64,000 nt of DNA from an uncultured Oscillospiraceae bacterium (lineage in GTDB: Bacteria > Bacillota > Clostridia > Oscillospirales > Acutalibacteraceae). Where the stretch lies: contig UQGM01000005.1 in assembly GCA_900540535.1 (NCBI GenBank), positions 20,330 through 84,329 of the forward strand. The letters run 5' to 3'. The notes under the pieces were generated by a model. That model saw only the letters and a program-made list of their open reading frames with translations. It was not told the origin of the DNA and did no database searches. Within the stretch, counting starts at the first letter, position 1. Each line of letters opens with the position of its first letter. Positions 16,969 through 26,804 of the stretch are shown here, in pieces. A program made the position numbers and the translations under genes.

Positions 16969-17461
16969 TTTCCTTTTCCTTTGCGGCTTTTTCAGCCTTT
17001 TCCTTTTTCGCAGTTACAATAATATCGTATACAAGATACACAATAGCCACAGCGGCTCCGACAGTCACAAGACAATCGGCAAAATTGAAAACAGGAAATT
17101 TGAAAAAGGTAAACTCAAAATAATCTATTACATATCCTCTGAAAATACGGTCAATAAGATTGCCTATACCGCCGGCGGTTATAAGTACAATACTCCAGTG
17201 AAGAATTTTTGAATCGAAAAATTTTCTTCCCAAAGCTATAAGCAGAGCTACAAGCACCACTGCCGTTAAAACGGAAAGCAAAGTTGTATTTCCCGTAAGT
17301 GAGCCGAATGCCGCACCTGTATTTTCAAGATAATTAAGTCTTACACCGGGAATAAATCCTGCTGTTCCCATAGGCTTTAAATATAAATCAACCACATACT
17401 TAATTATCTGGTCAATAACGGTCAAAAGCGCTATAACTCCAAATGTAACTGCCTGCAACAT
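16961..17461 (-). CDS. lspA: Lipoprotein signal peptidase
   Basis: An integral membrane aspartyl protease that cleaves signal peptides from prolipoproteins. The 166 residues have four membrane helices, and the two catalytic aspartates are in GGIGNLIDRI and VFNFADCLVTVG. The family boxes NYLENTGAAFG and YVIDYFEF are present. The C-terminal tail is unusually Lys/Glu rich. AGAGGT precedes the ATG. It lies between divIVA (12-base gap) and rluD (overlap), the standard Firmicute order. Confidence 0.96.
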   Translation of the reverse strand: MLQAVTFGVIALLTVIDQIIKYVVDLYLKPMGTAGFIPGVRLNYLENTGAAFGSLTGNTTLLSVLTAVVLVALLIALGRKFFDSKILHWSIVLITAGGIGNLIDRIFRGYVIDYFEFTFFKFPVFNFADCLVTVGAAVAIVYLVYDIIVTAKKEKAEKAAKEKEND

Positions 17462-17473
17462 AAGTAAACCTCT

Positions 17474-18532
17474 TTATTTTCTCTTGAAAAGATTTCTGAA
17501 AGAAATCGGCTCCTCGCCGTAATCATCTTTATCGGAACTGTCCTGAGAAATTGTCTCGTATCCCTCGTCGTCATCGTCGTCTTCTGCTTCATATTCATCG
17601 GATAAATCTCCGGAAGCATCGTCAACATCCACTACTGTGTCGAGATTAACGGCAAATTCTCCGCCTGCTATTCCGTTATCCTCCTCGTTGGAAGGTGTTT
17701 CAAAGCTTTCAGCTGTCTGCACTGTCTCTGCTGTCTGTGCTGTTTCCTCGGCTTCAGCAGTATACTGAACTTCGGGAACCGGCTCTTCAGCTATAGTCTC
17801 GTTTTCACTGTCAGCTAAAGGAGCCTCAGCGTTTTCATCAGCATTGAAAGCTGTGCTCTCATCTGCTGAAACAGGCTCGGGCTTCTGCTCGTTTACCTGC
17901 TCAAAAACAGGAGCGCTCTCCTCTTTATTTTCAGGTTCGCTTTCGCTCTCCACAATAAAGGGGATTTTATTAATAAGCTCAATGTGATTTTTATACATGG
18001 CAACAAGACTTGCACGGAACTCGCTGACTTCCCTCTTAGTCATTTCAAGAACGAGAGTTTCGTGTGTCACGCTGCGCTTTACTTCATTTATACGCTCATC
18101 AGCCTTACGCTGAGCCTCATCAATAATTGCCTGAGCGTTTTTCTTGCTCTCGGAAAGCAGAAGCTCTGATGTAGACTGTGCGGAAGTAATTGTATCATCC
18201 GCTTTCTGCTGAGCTTCAGTTGTTATCTGCTCTGCTTTCTGTGATGCGTCGGTAAGTCTCTTCTCCGCATCGGCTTTAGCGTCGCTGATAATTTTATTTG
18301 CCATTCTCTGAGCGGTGAGAAGCGCTTCTCTTATATTGTCCTCATCGCTTTTATATTCTTCAACCTTATCGGCAAGAAGTCCTATCTTTTTAAGAAGCTC
18401 ACCGTTTTCACGGAACATCTGCTCATAGGATTCGCAGACCGATGCAAAAAAGTCATCTACCTCGGAAGCACGGTATGTGCCTCTGCCTGAAGCGGAAAAC
18501 TGGTGATTCCTGACCTGTGCAGGAGTTAACAT
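17474..18532 (-). CDS. divIVA: DivIVA domain protein
   Basis: A curvature-sensing scaffold at poles and division sites. Of 352 residues, the first ~60 are the DivIVA lipid-binding domain (MLTPAQVRNHQFSASGRGTY, then EVDDFFASVCESYEQM). Residues 60-185 are a long coiled coil rich in Ala, Glu and Lys, and residues 195-340 are an acidic, low-complexity tail with a run of Asp near 325. The very end, SFRNLFKRK, is basic. The tail makes it much longer than the 164-residue Bacillus protein. It sits directly after sepF, as in many Firmicutes, within the division gene group. Confidence 0.93.
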   Translation of the reverse strand: MLTPAQVRNHQFSASGRGTYRASEVDDFFASVCESYEQMFRENGELLKKIGLLADKVEEYKSDEDNIREALLTAQRMANKIISDAKADAEKRLTDASQKAEQITTEAQQKADDTITSAQSTSELLLSESKKNAQAIIDEAQRKADERINEVKRSVTHETLVLEMTKREVSEFRASLVAMYKNHIELINKIPFIVESESEPENKEESAPVFEQVNEQKPEPVSADESTAFNADENAEAPLADSENETIAEEPVPEVQYTAEAEETAQTAETVQTAESFETPSNEEDNGIAGGEFAVNLDTVVDVDDASGDLSDEYEAEDDDDDEGYETISQDSSDKDDYGEEPISFRNLFKRK

Positions 18533-18555
18533 AATTCTCTACCCCCAATCAAAAA

Positions 18556-19020
18556 TCAATCAAAGAACATTCCGTTATTTTCAAGCTTGTCGAGAATATC
18601 TCCGCCTATAACATCAACATCATAGGGAGTTATCATAAATGTCTTTTTGGCAACTCTCTTTACCTGACCTCTGTTTGCATAGGCAACACCGCTGAGAAAG
18701 TCGACAATTCTTCTTGAAACCTCTTTGTCGGCAGACTCAAGGTTGAGAACAACTGTCTTTCTTGCGTTAAGGTGATCGGCAATTGACTGAGCATCCTCAA
18801 ACTGCTCGGGCTGTACAAGAACAACCTGAACCTGTGCGGTTGTGTTGATGTTTACAACTTTATCTGTATTGGAAGCAACACGCTCTACTCTTCTGGGAGC
18901 AGGCTTTTCATACTCTTCGTATTCGTCTTCCATATCTTCTGTACCCTCAAACTCCTCATCATCATAATAATCTTCGTCCGATGAATTTACAATCCTCTTG
19001 ATTTTATCAATAAACTCCAT
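18556..19020 (-). CDS. sepF: Cell division protein SepF
   Basis: Bundles FtsZ and tethers it to the membrane. Of 154 residues, the N-terminal helix MEFIDKIKRIV is amphipathic and membrane-binding, an acidic linker of many Asp, Glu and Tyr follows (16-45), and the SepF core is residues 65-154: VNINTTAQVQVVLVQPEQF, RKTVVLNLE and TFMITPYDVDVIGGD. The length and order are typical. It has a strong AAGGAGG site. Cotranscribed with yggS upstream and divIVA downstream. Confidence 0.96.
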   Translation of the reverse strand: MEFIDKIKRIVNSSDEDYYDDEEFEGTEDMEDEYEEYEKPAPRRVERVASNTDKVVNINTTAQVQVVLVQPEQFEDAQSIADHLNARKTVVLNLESADKEVSRRIVDFLSGVAYANRGQVKRVAKKTFMITPYDVDVIGGDILDKLENNGMFFD

Positions 19021-19060
19021 TTCAAAATCCTCCTTATCTGTTTTTGAAAAGTGTATTTTA

Positions 19061-19783
19061 TCAGTATCTTCTGTTGCCGAAAATCGCCGAACCTACACGT
19101 ACAAGAGTTGAACCCTCTTCAACAGCCTGGCAATAATCGCCGGACATTCCCATAGACAGAATATCCATACTGATATTATCTATTTTTTTGCTTCTCATGT
19201 CAATAAACAGTTTATACATATTTTTAAAAAATCCTCTTGCCTGCTCGCTGTCCTCTGAAAAGGGCGGAACAGTCATAAGACCCTTTACCTTTATGCCCGG
19301 CATTTCAGCAGCCGCATAAATAAGCTCCTCAAGCTTTGACATTTCAAGTCCCGTTTTGCAGTCCTCACCTCCGATATTGACCTCAATAAGAACATCGGTT
19401 ACTATTCCCAAAGCTTTAGATCGGTTTGAGATTTCCTCGGCAAGATGCAGACTGTCAAGTGACTGTATCATGCTCACTTCGCCCACTATCTTTTTCACCT
19501 TGTTTGTCTGAAGATGTCCGATAAGATGAGCTTCGCAGTTTTCAAGATTCAGAAATTCCTTTTTGGACATAAATTCCTGCACCTTGTTTTCACCTATAAG
19601 ATCAATGCCCTGGGAAATGGCATAATTAATATATTCAGGCTCAACGGTTTTTGTAACCGCCATGAGCTTTATTTCCTCCGGCTTTCTGCCGCTTCTTATA
19701 GCCGCCTCGGCGATATTTTCCCTTACGGCTTTAAGATTTTCTCCGACTCTTTCAAAGCCTTTATCCAACAACTTTTCCGTCAT
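19061..19783 (-). CDS. YggS/PLPBP-family pyridoxal phosphate homeostasis protein
   Basis: A 240-residue single-domain alanine-racemase-like barrel that binds PLP and helps balance cellular PLP; it has no firm enzymatic activity. The PLP lysine is in LMAVTKTVEPEYI near residue 45; other family boxes are IGENKVQEF, HLIGHLQTNKVKK, VLIEVNIGGEDCKTG, GLMTVPPF, LSMGMSGDY and VRVGSAIFG. It is the ylmE position in the Firmicute ylm-division cluster. Its start overlaps the preceding adaptor gene by 23 bases, with AAGGAT before the ATG. Confidence 0.94.
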   Translation of the reverse strand: MTEKLLDKGFERVGENLKAVRENIAEAAIRSGRKPEEIKLMAVTKTVEPEYINYAISQGIDLIGENKVQEFMSKKEFLNLENCEAHLIGHLQTNKVKKIVGEVSMIQSLDSLHLAEEISNRSKALGIVTDVLIEVNIGGEDCKTGLEMSKLEELIYAAAEMPGIKVKGLMTVPPFSEDSEQARGFFKNMYKLFIDMRSKKIDNISMDILSMGMSGDYCQAVEEGSTLVRVGSAIFGNRRY

Positions 19784-20990
19784 ACAAATCCTTCCCTTTT
19801 ATAATTATTTCATCATATATTCTCAAATATCCCGGTTCTTCCTCGGGGTTTACTTTCTCCACTACCGAATATTCCTCAGTGGAATAAAGTATCTTTATTT
19901 TACGGAATTTTATACGGTTTCCGCTGAGTACATAAACACCCATTTCTCCGTCCACCTTGCGTATTGCCTCGTTTGAAACTCTGTATCCTTTATATTCATT
20001 TTTAATGATCTGTACATCTTCAAATCTAAGGTGGGTTATGTCTTCACTCATTTCATTGGCTCTAAGTATAACTGTGCTTGTACCCTCTCCGCCGTCATTA
20101 ATAGTATCAATAACAGCGAAAACCTCTCCTACAGAAGAGTTCGGGAAATTGACTTTTATGGTTTCGTCAATTTCAAGTCCCACAGTGTTTTCCGTCGGCA
20201 CGTTGCAGACTATGTACCAGTCAAATCTGCCGACGATTTTTCCCATTGCATCGGAAGGAATATTGGGCTTTGCGGCAATTATATTATCTACATCCTTAGG
20301 CAATAAAGAGGATACGCTGTCGTAATTAGCGGCAGTTTCATATCCGTCAATTACGCTTATATAATACCCTGAAACCGGTGCGGATATTGTATTATAATTG
20401 CTTTTTCCTCCCTTTAAAGCGGCAAGCTCATTGCTGAGCTCAGTGATTTTTGCATCGAAATCTATTGCCGTTCCTATTGCAATCTGACGGCTTGTAATGC
20501 TTCCTGCAACATCTTTTGCACTTTGTGAAAAATCAGCAAAATCGCCCTTATCTATGATATCAAGACATTTGTCAAAATTCTTCTTTATCTCCTCATCAAG
20601 AAGTGTTGCATCGATGGTTCCCACATCGGATTTATTACTCATTATCTGGTAATACTCAATTTCTTCCTGAATCTTTAATATCTGATTGTAGTTTTCAGCT
20701 CCCGCTTCATCGGAAAAAATAAGGGCAACTGCATCGTCCTTTGCAACACGCTTTCCGTCAGCGGCGATTGAAACCACCGTTCCCGGTGTGCTGTTTTTTA
20801 TATAGGACTCATCTCGGATTACTACCGCTTTGGCATCTATTGTATCACGTGTGTCATACACATATGCCGTTTCAGTAACATAGGGATTAAATGATATTGC
20901 ATATATCTGATAACCTATATATGCCAGCAGGCTGATTCCTGCAAAAACAGCAACAGCCCTTTTAACTTTTTCCATTGTCTTGCTGTTCAT
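19761..20990 (-). CDS. HlyD-like membrane fusion/adaptor protein
   Basis: A 409-residue protein with one N-terminal membrane anchor (residues 9-30, AVAVFAGISLLAYIGYQIYA) and a large extracytoplasmic part: a split biotinyl-lipoyl-like half (SYIKNSTPGTVVSIAADGKRVAKDDAVALI), a central coiled-coil hairpin (about 95-190), then beta domains. This fits the HlyD/RND adaptor group. No permease or outer membrane partner is adjacent, and a Gram-positive cell has no outer membrane, so the role may be in envelope assembly rather than efflux. The gene lies between miaA (29-base overlap) and yggS (23-base overlap), inside the division cluster. Confidence 0.7.
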   Translation of the reverse strand: MNSKTMEKVKRAVAVFAGISLLAYIGYQIYAISFNPYVTETAYVYDTRDTIDAKAVVIRDESYIKNSTPGTVVSIAADGKRVAKDDAVALIFSDEAGAENYNQILKIQEEIEYYQIMSNKSDVGTIDATLLDEEIKKNFDKCLDIIDKGDFADFSQSAKDVAGSITSRQIAIGTAIDFDAKITELSNELAALKGGKSNYNTISAPVSGYYISVIDGYETAANYDSVSSLLPKDVDNIIAAKPNIPSDAMGKIVGRFDWYIVCNVPTENTVGLEIDETIKVNFPNSSVGEVFAVIDTINDGGEGTSTVILRANEMSEDITHLRFEDVQIIKNEYKGYRVSNEAIRKVDGEMGVYVLSGNRIKFRKIKILYSTEEYSVVEKVNPEEEPGYLRIYDEIIIKGKDLYDGKVVG

Positions 20991-21927
20991 TGTAAAAACT
21001 CCTGTTTATTATATCAGAGGCTTTTTCTATAAGCTCTTCAGGTGTATTTTCGTCAATATATAGCCAGTGTATATCCTTGTTTCTTCTGAACCAGGTAAGC
21101 TGTCTTTTTGCATACCTTCTTGTGGACTGCTTTAATAGCTCCACACATTCTTCGAGGCTCTTTTCTGAGTCAAGGTAAGGCTTCAGCTCCTTATACCCTA
21201 TTGCCTGTACGCTTGTCCCGCTGGGATTTCCTCTCCAGTACTCCTCTGCCTCCTCAAGGAGTCCCTTTTTCATCATAATGTCAACTCTTAAGTTTATACG
21301 GTCGTAAAGATAATTCCTGTCACGGGCATCCAGACCTATATAAACGCTGTTATAGGGAGTTTCCTTAAGCCGTGAAAGTTCCTTTTGTCTTGTGGCGGTA
21401 ACTCCCGTAAGCTTATATATCTCCAAAGCCCTTACTATTCGTGTAAGGTCATTTTCATGGAGAACTTCGGCGGATTTGGGGTCCACTGCACGCAGCTCAT
21501 CCAAAAGGCTATGCACTCCCTCATTTTCCGCTTTGTCAAAAAGACTTTTTCTAAGTTCAAAATCAGTCTGCGCAGGTGTAAACTCGATATTTTGAAGTAG
21601 CGAATCAATATAAAGTCCCGTTCCGCCTGCAACAAAAGGAAGCTTTCCCTTTGCTGCTATTTCTGCAATACATTCGCCTGCCATATCCTTAAAGGATGCT
21701 ACGCTGAATTTTTCATTGGGCTCCGCAAATCCCAGAAGATGATGAGGTACACCCAGCATTTCATCTTCATGGGGTTTCGCCGTTCCTATATCCATGCCTT
21801 TATATATCTGCATTGAATCGGCGGAAACTACCTCTCCGCCAAACTTTTTAGCAAGGGATGCCGCAAGAGCCGTCTTGCCCGACGCAGTAGGACCTACAAC
21901 CGCTGCAATGTTTATTTTTTCCGGCAA
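20962..21927 (-). CDS. miaA: tRNA dimethylallyltransferase
   Basis: Transfers dimethylallyl from DMAPP to N6 of A37 in tRNAs that read UNN codons. It is 321 residues. The P-loop VVGPTASGKTALA is near residue 9; the family boxes DSMQIYKGMDIGTAKP, GVPHHLLGF, PFVAGGTGLYIDSLL, and VQAIGYKEL with RRYAKRQLTWFRR are all present. The start is TTG at 21927, with AGGAGG seven bases before. It makes the substrate for MiaB, encoded at the head of the same run, so the two steps of the ms2i6A37 pathway are co-expressed with mutSL. Confidence 0.96.
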   Translation of the reverse strand: MPEKINIAAVVGPTASGKTALAASLAKKFGGEVVSADSMQIYKGMDIGTAKPHEDEMLGVPHHLLGFAEPNEKFSVASFKDMAGECIAEIAAKGKLPFVAGGTGLYIDSLLQNIEFTPAQTDFELRKSLFDKAENEGVHSLLDELRAVDPKSAEVLHENDLTRIVRALEIYKLTGVTATRQKELSRLKETPYNSVYIGLDARDRNYLYDRINLRVDIMMKKGLLEEAEEYWRGNPSGTSVQAIGYKELKPYLDSEKSLEECVELLKQSTRRYAKRQLTWFRRNKDIHWLYIDENTPEELIEKASDIINRSFYNEQQDNGKS

Positions 21928-21942
21928 GGGGCATCCTCCTTT

Positions 21943-24033
21943 TTACTGTATTCTGCCAAAGCTCTTTTCGAGCTCGTTTCTGGTCATCTTTATCATAACC
22001 GGTCGTCCGTGAGGACAGTATTTTATATCGGGATTTTTTAAAAGCTCGCCGATGAATTTTTTCATCTCATAGTCCGTTGTGGCATCTCCTGCCTTTATTG
22101 CGCTGCGGCAGGCTACGGAATGGTAAAGCCAATCGGTTTTGCTGCTTCTTACATCTATCTTATTGGAGGCAAGAGCGGCGGCAAGCTCGCACACAATTTC
22201 CGTTATGCTTTCGCTGTCAAGATCCATTGGAGTTTCACGGACTATTACAGTTCCGAAGCCGAAATCTTCAACGGAAAATCCCGCCTTTGAAAACTCCTCA
22301 AGGTTTTCCATTATAACCGAATATTCCTCTTTACTGAGAGTGATTGTAACGGGCTTTAAAAGCACCTGACTGAAATGCTCCGCTTCCCTTTTAAGCTTTT
22401 CGTATATCATTCTCTCATGGGCAGCGTGCTTGTCAACAATAAGCAGTTCTCCCTCGCACTCAACAAAAATATAGGTTTTGAAAGCTTCGCCTACTATTCT
22501 GAAAGTGGGAACGGAAGGTGACTCTTTCTGAGGAGATATTACCGTTTTTTCTTCGGGGACAGTATCCAGATTTTCAGGTTCTGAGCTTTCCTGCCTTTTC
22601 TCGGTAAATTCAGATTTTACCTCTTCTTTTGCATTTGTCGGAACTGCCGCTGGGAACTTCTCTTTTTCCTCTTTTTTCTTATCCAGCTTTTTGTAATAAT
22701 CTGAAAGAGTTGAAACGGGTTCCTCCGCAAAACTTTCGCTTTTATATGTATGTTTTGTGCTGTCCGCTACAAAAAAGGATTTTTTGCTTTCCCTTACCTC
22801 TTCCTGTTTTACAGGTTCCGGTTTCGGGATTTCCTTTTTCTTTTCGGGAACAAAAGTGTTTTCACTTTTTGCAGGCTTCTCATCAAAAAAAGTTCTCTCT
22901 TTTTTATTTTCAGTATGTGGCGTAAATTTCTCTCTGTACTCAGCGGCAGTCATTCTTATCTGTTCGCCTTTTTGCTCCTTTACAGGAGGCTTTAAAAGGT
23001 CGCTTTGACGGCTGCTTTGAGAAAGACGAACTTCCGGCTTTGAAAAATCCTTTGAAAGGCAGCTTTTTACGGCATAGTAAACCGCTTCATAAACCTGCTT
23101 TTCATTGGCAAAACGCACCTCGGTTTTAGCCGGATGCACATTTACGTCAACGCATTCATTGGGCATTGTAAGGTGAAGGACACATGCAGGGAATTTACCG
23201 ATCATAATACTGTCACGGTAAGCGTTTTCCATTGCGCTCATAGCAGTTACAGACTTTACAAGTCTGCCGTTAATAAAGAAAAACTGCATGGCTCTGTTAG
23301 CTCTTGAGGCAACAGGCTTTGAGATATATCCCCTTACGCCGACTCCTGAAAGATTATAGTCAACAGGTAGAAGTCCCATAGCGAACTCCCTGCCAAAAAT
23401 TGCATAAATAGTATCGCCTAATCTTCCGTTTCCCGGAGTCAAAAGCTGCTGCTTTCCGTCACGGATAAAGCGTATGCTTACCTCCGGATGAGAAAGGGCG
23501 ATTCTGTCAACAACCCCTGCCACGGAGTTTCCCTCAGTGACATCCTTTTTAAGGAATTTCATTCTCGCCGGGGTATTGTAGAAAATATCACGGATTATAA
23601 GGGTGGTTCCCGCAGGACATCCCGCTTCGGAAAGCTCTTTTTCCTCTCCGCCCTCAATGGAATATCTTGTACCCATAACGTCGCCGTCGGGTCTTGTCAT
23701 TACCTCGACCTTGGCAACGGCGGCAATGGAAGCAAGAGCCTCACCTCTGAAACCTAATGTACCGATTCCGGCAAGATCCTCTTCGGTTGCAATTTTACTT
23801 GTGGCATGACTTATGAATGCTTTGCGTACATCCTCAGCATCCATTCCGCAGCCGTCGTCAGTTATGCGTATATATGTAATTCCACCGTGCTTTATTTCGA
23901 TTGTTACGTTTTTTGAACCTGCGTCAATAGAGTTTTCCATTATCTCCTTGACTACTGAGGAAGGCCGCTCAACTACTTCTCCGGCGGCTATAAGCTCGGC
24001 TATATGTCGTGGCAAAACGTTTATTCTGCCCAT
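21943..24033 (-). CDS. mutL: DNA mismatch repair protein MutL
   Basis: ATPase and, in this type, nicking endonuclease of mismatch repair. It is 696 residues. The N-terminal GHKL ATPase has ENSIDAGSKNVTI, DDGCGM, and GFRGEALASIAAV. A long charged linker (about 350-510) precedes the C-terminal dimerisation/endonuclease domain, which carries the metal motif VDKHAAHERMIYE (first position after Asp is Lys instead of the usual Gln), SVACRSAIKAGD and CPHGRPVMIKM. It is therefore an endonuclease-type MutL, as expected in a bacterium lacking MutH. It is 90 bases downstream of mutS, with GGAGG before the ATG. Confidence 0.97.
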   Translation of the reverse strand: MGRINVLPRHIAELIAAGEVVERPSSVVKEIMENSIDAGSKNVTIEIKHGGITYIRITDDGCGMDAEDVRKAFISHATSKIATEEDLAGIGTLGFRGEALASIAAVAKVEVMTRPDGDVMGTRYSIEGGEEKELSEAGCPAGTTLIIRDIFYNTPARMKFLKKDVTEGNSVAGVVDRIALSHPEVSIRFIRDGKQQLLTPGNGRLGDTIYAIFGREFAMGLLPVDYNLSGVGVRGYISKPVASRANRAMQFFFINGRLVKSVTAMSAMENAYRDSIMIGKFPACVLHLTMPNECVDVNVHPAKTEVRFANEKQVYEAVYYAVKSCLSKDFSKPEVRLSQSSRQSDLLKPPVKEQKGEQIRMTAAEYREKFTPHTENKKERTFFDEKPAKSENTFVPEKKKEIPKPEPVKQEEVRESKKSFFVADSTKHTYKSESFAEEPVSTLSDYYKKLDKKKEEKEKFPAAVPTNAKEEVKSEFTEKRQESSEPENLDTVPEEKTVISPQKESPSVPTFRIVGEAFKTYIFVECEGELLIVDKHAAHERMIYEKLKREAEHFSQVLLKPVTITLSKEEYSVIMENLEEFSKAGFSVEDFGFGTVIVRETPMDLDSESITEIVCELAAALASNKIDVRSSKTDWLYHSVACRSAIKAGDATTDYEMKKFIGELLKNPDIKYCPHGRPVMIKMTRNELEKSFGRIQ

Positions 24034-24123
24034 TGCGGTTTTCCTCCTTTCAGGTAATTAATGATACTGTCTAAAGCAGTTTCATCTGACGCTTACTTTC
24101 TGTTATAACTATTGACTTATCCC

Positions 24124-26742
24124 TTATTTATCCGCCAGCTTTATAAGCTCATAGAGCTTTGACATGGCTTCAATAGGTGTAAGGGTATTTATATCTATCT
24201 CTTTGAGTTTTTCCACAATCTCGTTTGAAGAATCGGGAATAAGCGAAAGCTGAAGATTTTCTTCCGGCTCTTCTTCCTCCACCGTGACCGCTGCGGGTAT
24301 ATGCCGGGTTTCATGGCCGTTTTCTTCAAGGTCTTTAAGTATTATCCTTGCACGCTTGACAACAGTACCGGGTATTCCCGCAAGCTTCGCAACATCTATA
24401 CCATAGCTGCCGTCGGCTCCGCCCCTTACTATTCTTCTCAGGAATGTAATATCGTCGCCACGCTTTTTGACAGCTATATTGTAATTCTTAACTCCCTCAA
24501 TGGTGTTTTCCATTTCGGTAAGCTCATGGTAATGGGTTGCAAAAAGAGTCTTTGCTCCAAGCTTTCTTTTATCGCAGACATATTCGAGAACCGCCTGAGC
24601 GATGCTCATTCCGTCAAATGTGGAAGTTCCTCTGCCGATTTCGTCAAGGATAATAAGGCTCTTTGAAGTCGCCTGTGAAAGTATCGCAGCAACCTCGCTC
24701 ATTTCAACCATAAACGTTGACTGTCCTGCCGCAAGGTCATCGGAAGCGCCTACACGGGTAAAGATACTGTCAGTTATACCTATTCTCGCCTTTGAAGCCG
24801 GTACGAAAGAGCCTATCTGCGCCATGAGGACAATAAGCGCTACCTGACGCATATATGTGGATTTACCTGCCATATTGGGTCCCGTGATAATTGCCGCACG
24901 GTTTTCGCCGCAGTCAAGAAGCGTATCGTTGGGAACAAAGGGAGCGCCGTCCAGCATTTTTTCAACTACAGGATGACGTCCATCCTTTATTTCGATAACG
25001 TCGCCGTCGTCAATATCGGGTCTTACAAAATTACCCGAAACCGCCGCCTCTGCAAATGAGCACAGTACATCGAGCTTTGCAACTGCCTTTGCGGTTTTCT
25101 GTATTCTGTGAAGCTGTTCGGAAACTTTCTGCCTTACATCACAGAAAATCTGATATTCAAGCTGCACTATTCTCTCCTGAGCTCCCAGAACCTTTGATTC
25201 CAGCTCCTTAAGTTCCTGAGTGATATATCTCTCACAGTTGGCAAGAGTCTGTTTTCTTATGTATTCAGGTGGTACAAGCTCCTTATACGAGTTTGTGACC
25301 TCGATATAATAGCCGAACACACGGTTATAGCCGATTTTAAGCTTCTTGATACCTGTGCGCTCCTGCTCTTTTTCCTCGATCTTAGCAAGGTACTCCTTGC
25401 CGCCGCCGACGATTTCTCTGAGCGAATCAAGCTCTTCACTGAAACCGTCCTTTATAAGTCCGCCTTCTCGCACTGAAAAGGGCGGATCCTCCGTTATTGC
25501 GGCATCAATAAGATCGTGGACATCATCGAGGGTGTCAACGTCCTTTCTGATTTCGCCTAAGAGCATTGAAAAGCGGCCCTCAAGGCGTTCCTTTATGGGA
25601 GCTGTATGCTCTACCGTATAGGCAAGAGAACGAAGCTCCCTTGCATTTGCCGAGCCGTAAACAATTCTTGTAAGCAGACGCTCAATATCGTAAACATCGG
25701 TTAAAAGAGAAATGATTTCACTTCTTAAAACCATGTTCATCACAAGCTCTTCAACGGCGTTGTGACGCTTTATTATTGCAGCACAGTTTACAAGAGGCTG
25801 TTCAATCCAGCTTCTTATAAGTCTTTTACCCATGGCAGTTTTTGTCTTATCGAGAACCCAAAGGAGTGAGCCTTTTTTCTCACGGCTTCGCATGGTTTCA
25901 GTAAGTTCAAGGTTTCGCCTTGCGCTGGGGTCAAGCTGCATAAAGCCTGATTCGCTGTAAAAGCTGAAATCTGTTATATTTTCGAGATTTGTCTTCTGGG
26001 TTTCATAAAGATAGCTAAGAGCGCATCCCAAAGCGCATACTGCCTGGTGTGCGTTCTCAAGACAATCCAGTGAAAAGTTGTTGAAATGATTTTTGACAAC
26101 CTCAAGACACTTTTCGTAATCCGTTTTTTCTCCGCTTAAAGGCTCCACCGTCGCTTCGATTTTTTTCGAGAAAAAGTTTCTCAGCTCCGGCATCACAGCC
26201 GCATGGGAGTTTACAAGTATCTCTTTCGGGGAATAGCGTCCGAACTCGCTGATAATCCTGCTCTGAGAATTTTCGCCGTCTATTTCAGTAAGCTGCACTT
26301 CACCTGTTGAAACATCCACAAAGCAAAGTCCGGCGCAGGTTTCGTCGGAACAGATTACCCCTAAAAAGTTGTTTTTCGACTCGTCGAGCATATTGCTCTC
26401 GATTACAGTACCGGGAGTTATGACCCTTATTACCTCACGCTTTACAAGACCTTTTGCAAGAGCGGGATCCTCTGTCTGCTCACAGATTGCCACCTTATGG
26501 CCGTTTGCCACAAGACGTGCTATGTATCCGTCTGCGCTGTGGAAAGGCACGCCGCACATTGGCGCACGCTCAGCCTGACCGCAGTCCCTGCCCGTAAGGG
26601 TCAGCTCCAATTCCTTGGAAACAGTCTTGGCGTCGTCAAAAAACATTTCGTAAAAGTCGCCTAAACGGAAAAGGAGAATGGTATCGGGATACTGCTCCTT
26701 TGTCTCAAAATATTGCTTCATCATCGGAGTGTACTCCGCCAT
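24124..26742 (-). CDS. mutS: DNA mismatch repair protein MutS
   Basis: Recognises mismatches and loops, then signals through MutL. It is 872 residues. Domain order: mismatch-binding domain I with the Phe-X-Glu wedge inside FRLGDFYEMFFDDA near residue 30, connector, core and clamp domains, and the ATPase with Walker A GPNMAGKSTYMRQ near 625, Walker B LIILDEIGRGTSTFDG and FATHYHEL. The C-terminal tail carries an acidic stretch. It lies 62 bases after ylbF and 90 bases before mutL, a common Firmicute order. Confidence 0.98.
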   Translation of the reverse strand: MAEYTPMMKQYFETKEQYPDTILLFRLGDFYEMFFDDAKTVSKELELTLTGRDCGQAERAPMCGVPFHSADGYIARLVANGHKVAICEQTEDPALAKGLVKREVIRVITPGTVIESNMLDESKNNFLGVICSDETCAGLCFVDVSTGEVQLTEIDGENSQSRIISEFGRYSPKEILVNSHAAVMPELRNFFSKKIEATVEPLSGEKTDYEKCLEVVKNHFNNFSLDCLENAHQAVCALGCALSYLYETQKTNLENITDFSFYSESGFMQLDPSARRNLELTETMRSREKKGSLLWVLDKTKTAMGKRLIRSWIEQPLVNCAAIIKRHNAVEELVMNMVLRSEIISLLTDVYDIERLLTRIVYGSANARELRSLAYTVEHTAPIKERLEGRFSMLLGEIRKDVDTLDDVHDLIDAAITEDPPFSVREGGLIKDGFSEELDSLREIVGGGKEYLAKIEEKEQERTGIKKLKIGYNRVFGYYIEVTNSYKELVPPEYIRKQTLANCERYITQELKELESKVLGAQERIVQLEYQIFCDVRQKVSEQLHRIQKTAKAVAKLDVLCSFAEAAVSGNFVRPDIDDGDVIEIKDGRHPVVEKMLDGAPFVPNDTLLDCGENRAAIITGPNMAGKSTYMRQVALIVLMAQIGSFVPASKARIGITDSIFTRVGASDDLAAGQSTFMVEMSEVAAILSQATSKSLIILDEIGRGTSTFDGMSIAQAVLEYVCDKRKLGAKTLFATHYHELTEMENTIEGVKNYNIAVKKRGDDITFLRRIVRGGADGSYGIDVAKLAGIPGTVVKRARIILKDLEENGHETRHIPAAVTVEEEEPEENLQLSLIPDSSNEIVEKLKEIDINTLTPIEAMSKLYELIKLADK

Positions 26743-26804
26743 TCTCTTTTTCCTCCTGTTTAAGTCAAATTAATTTTAATTGCCGCTTTTATACGGACTT
26801 AAAA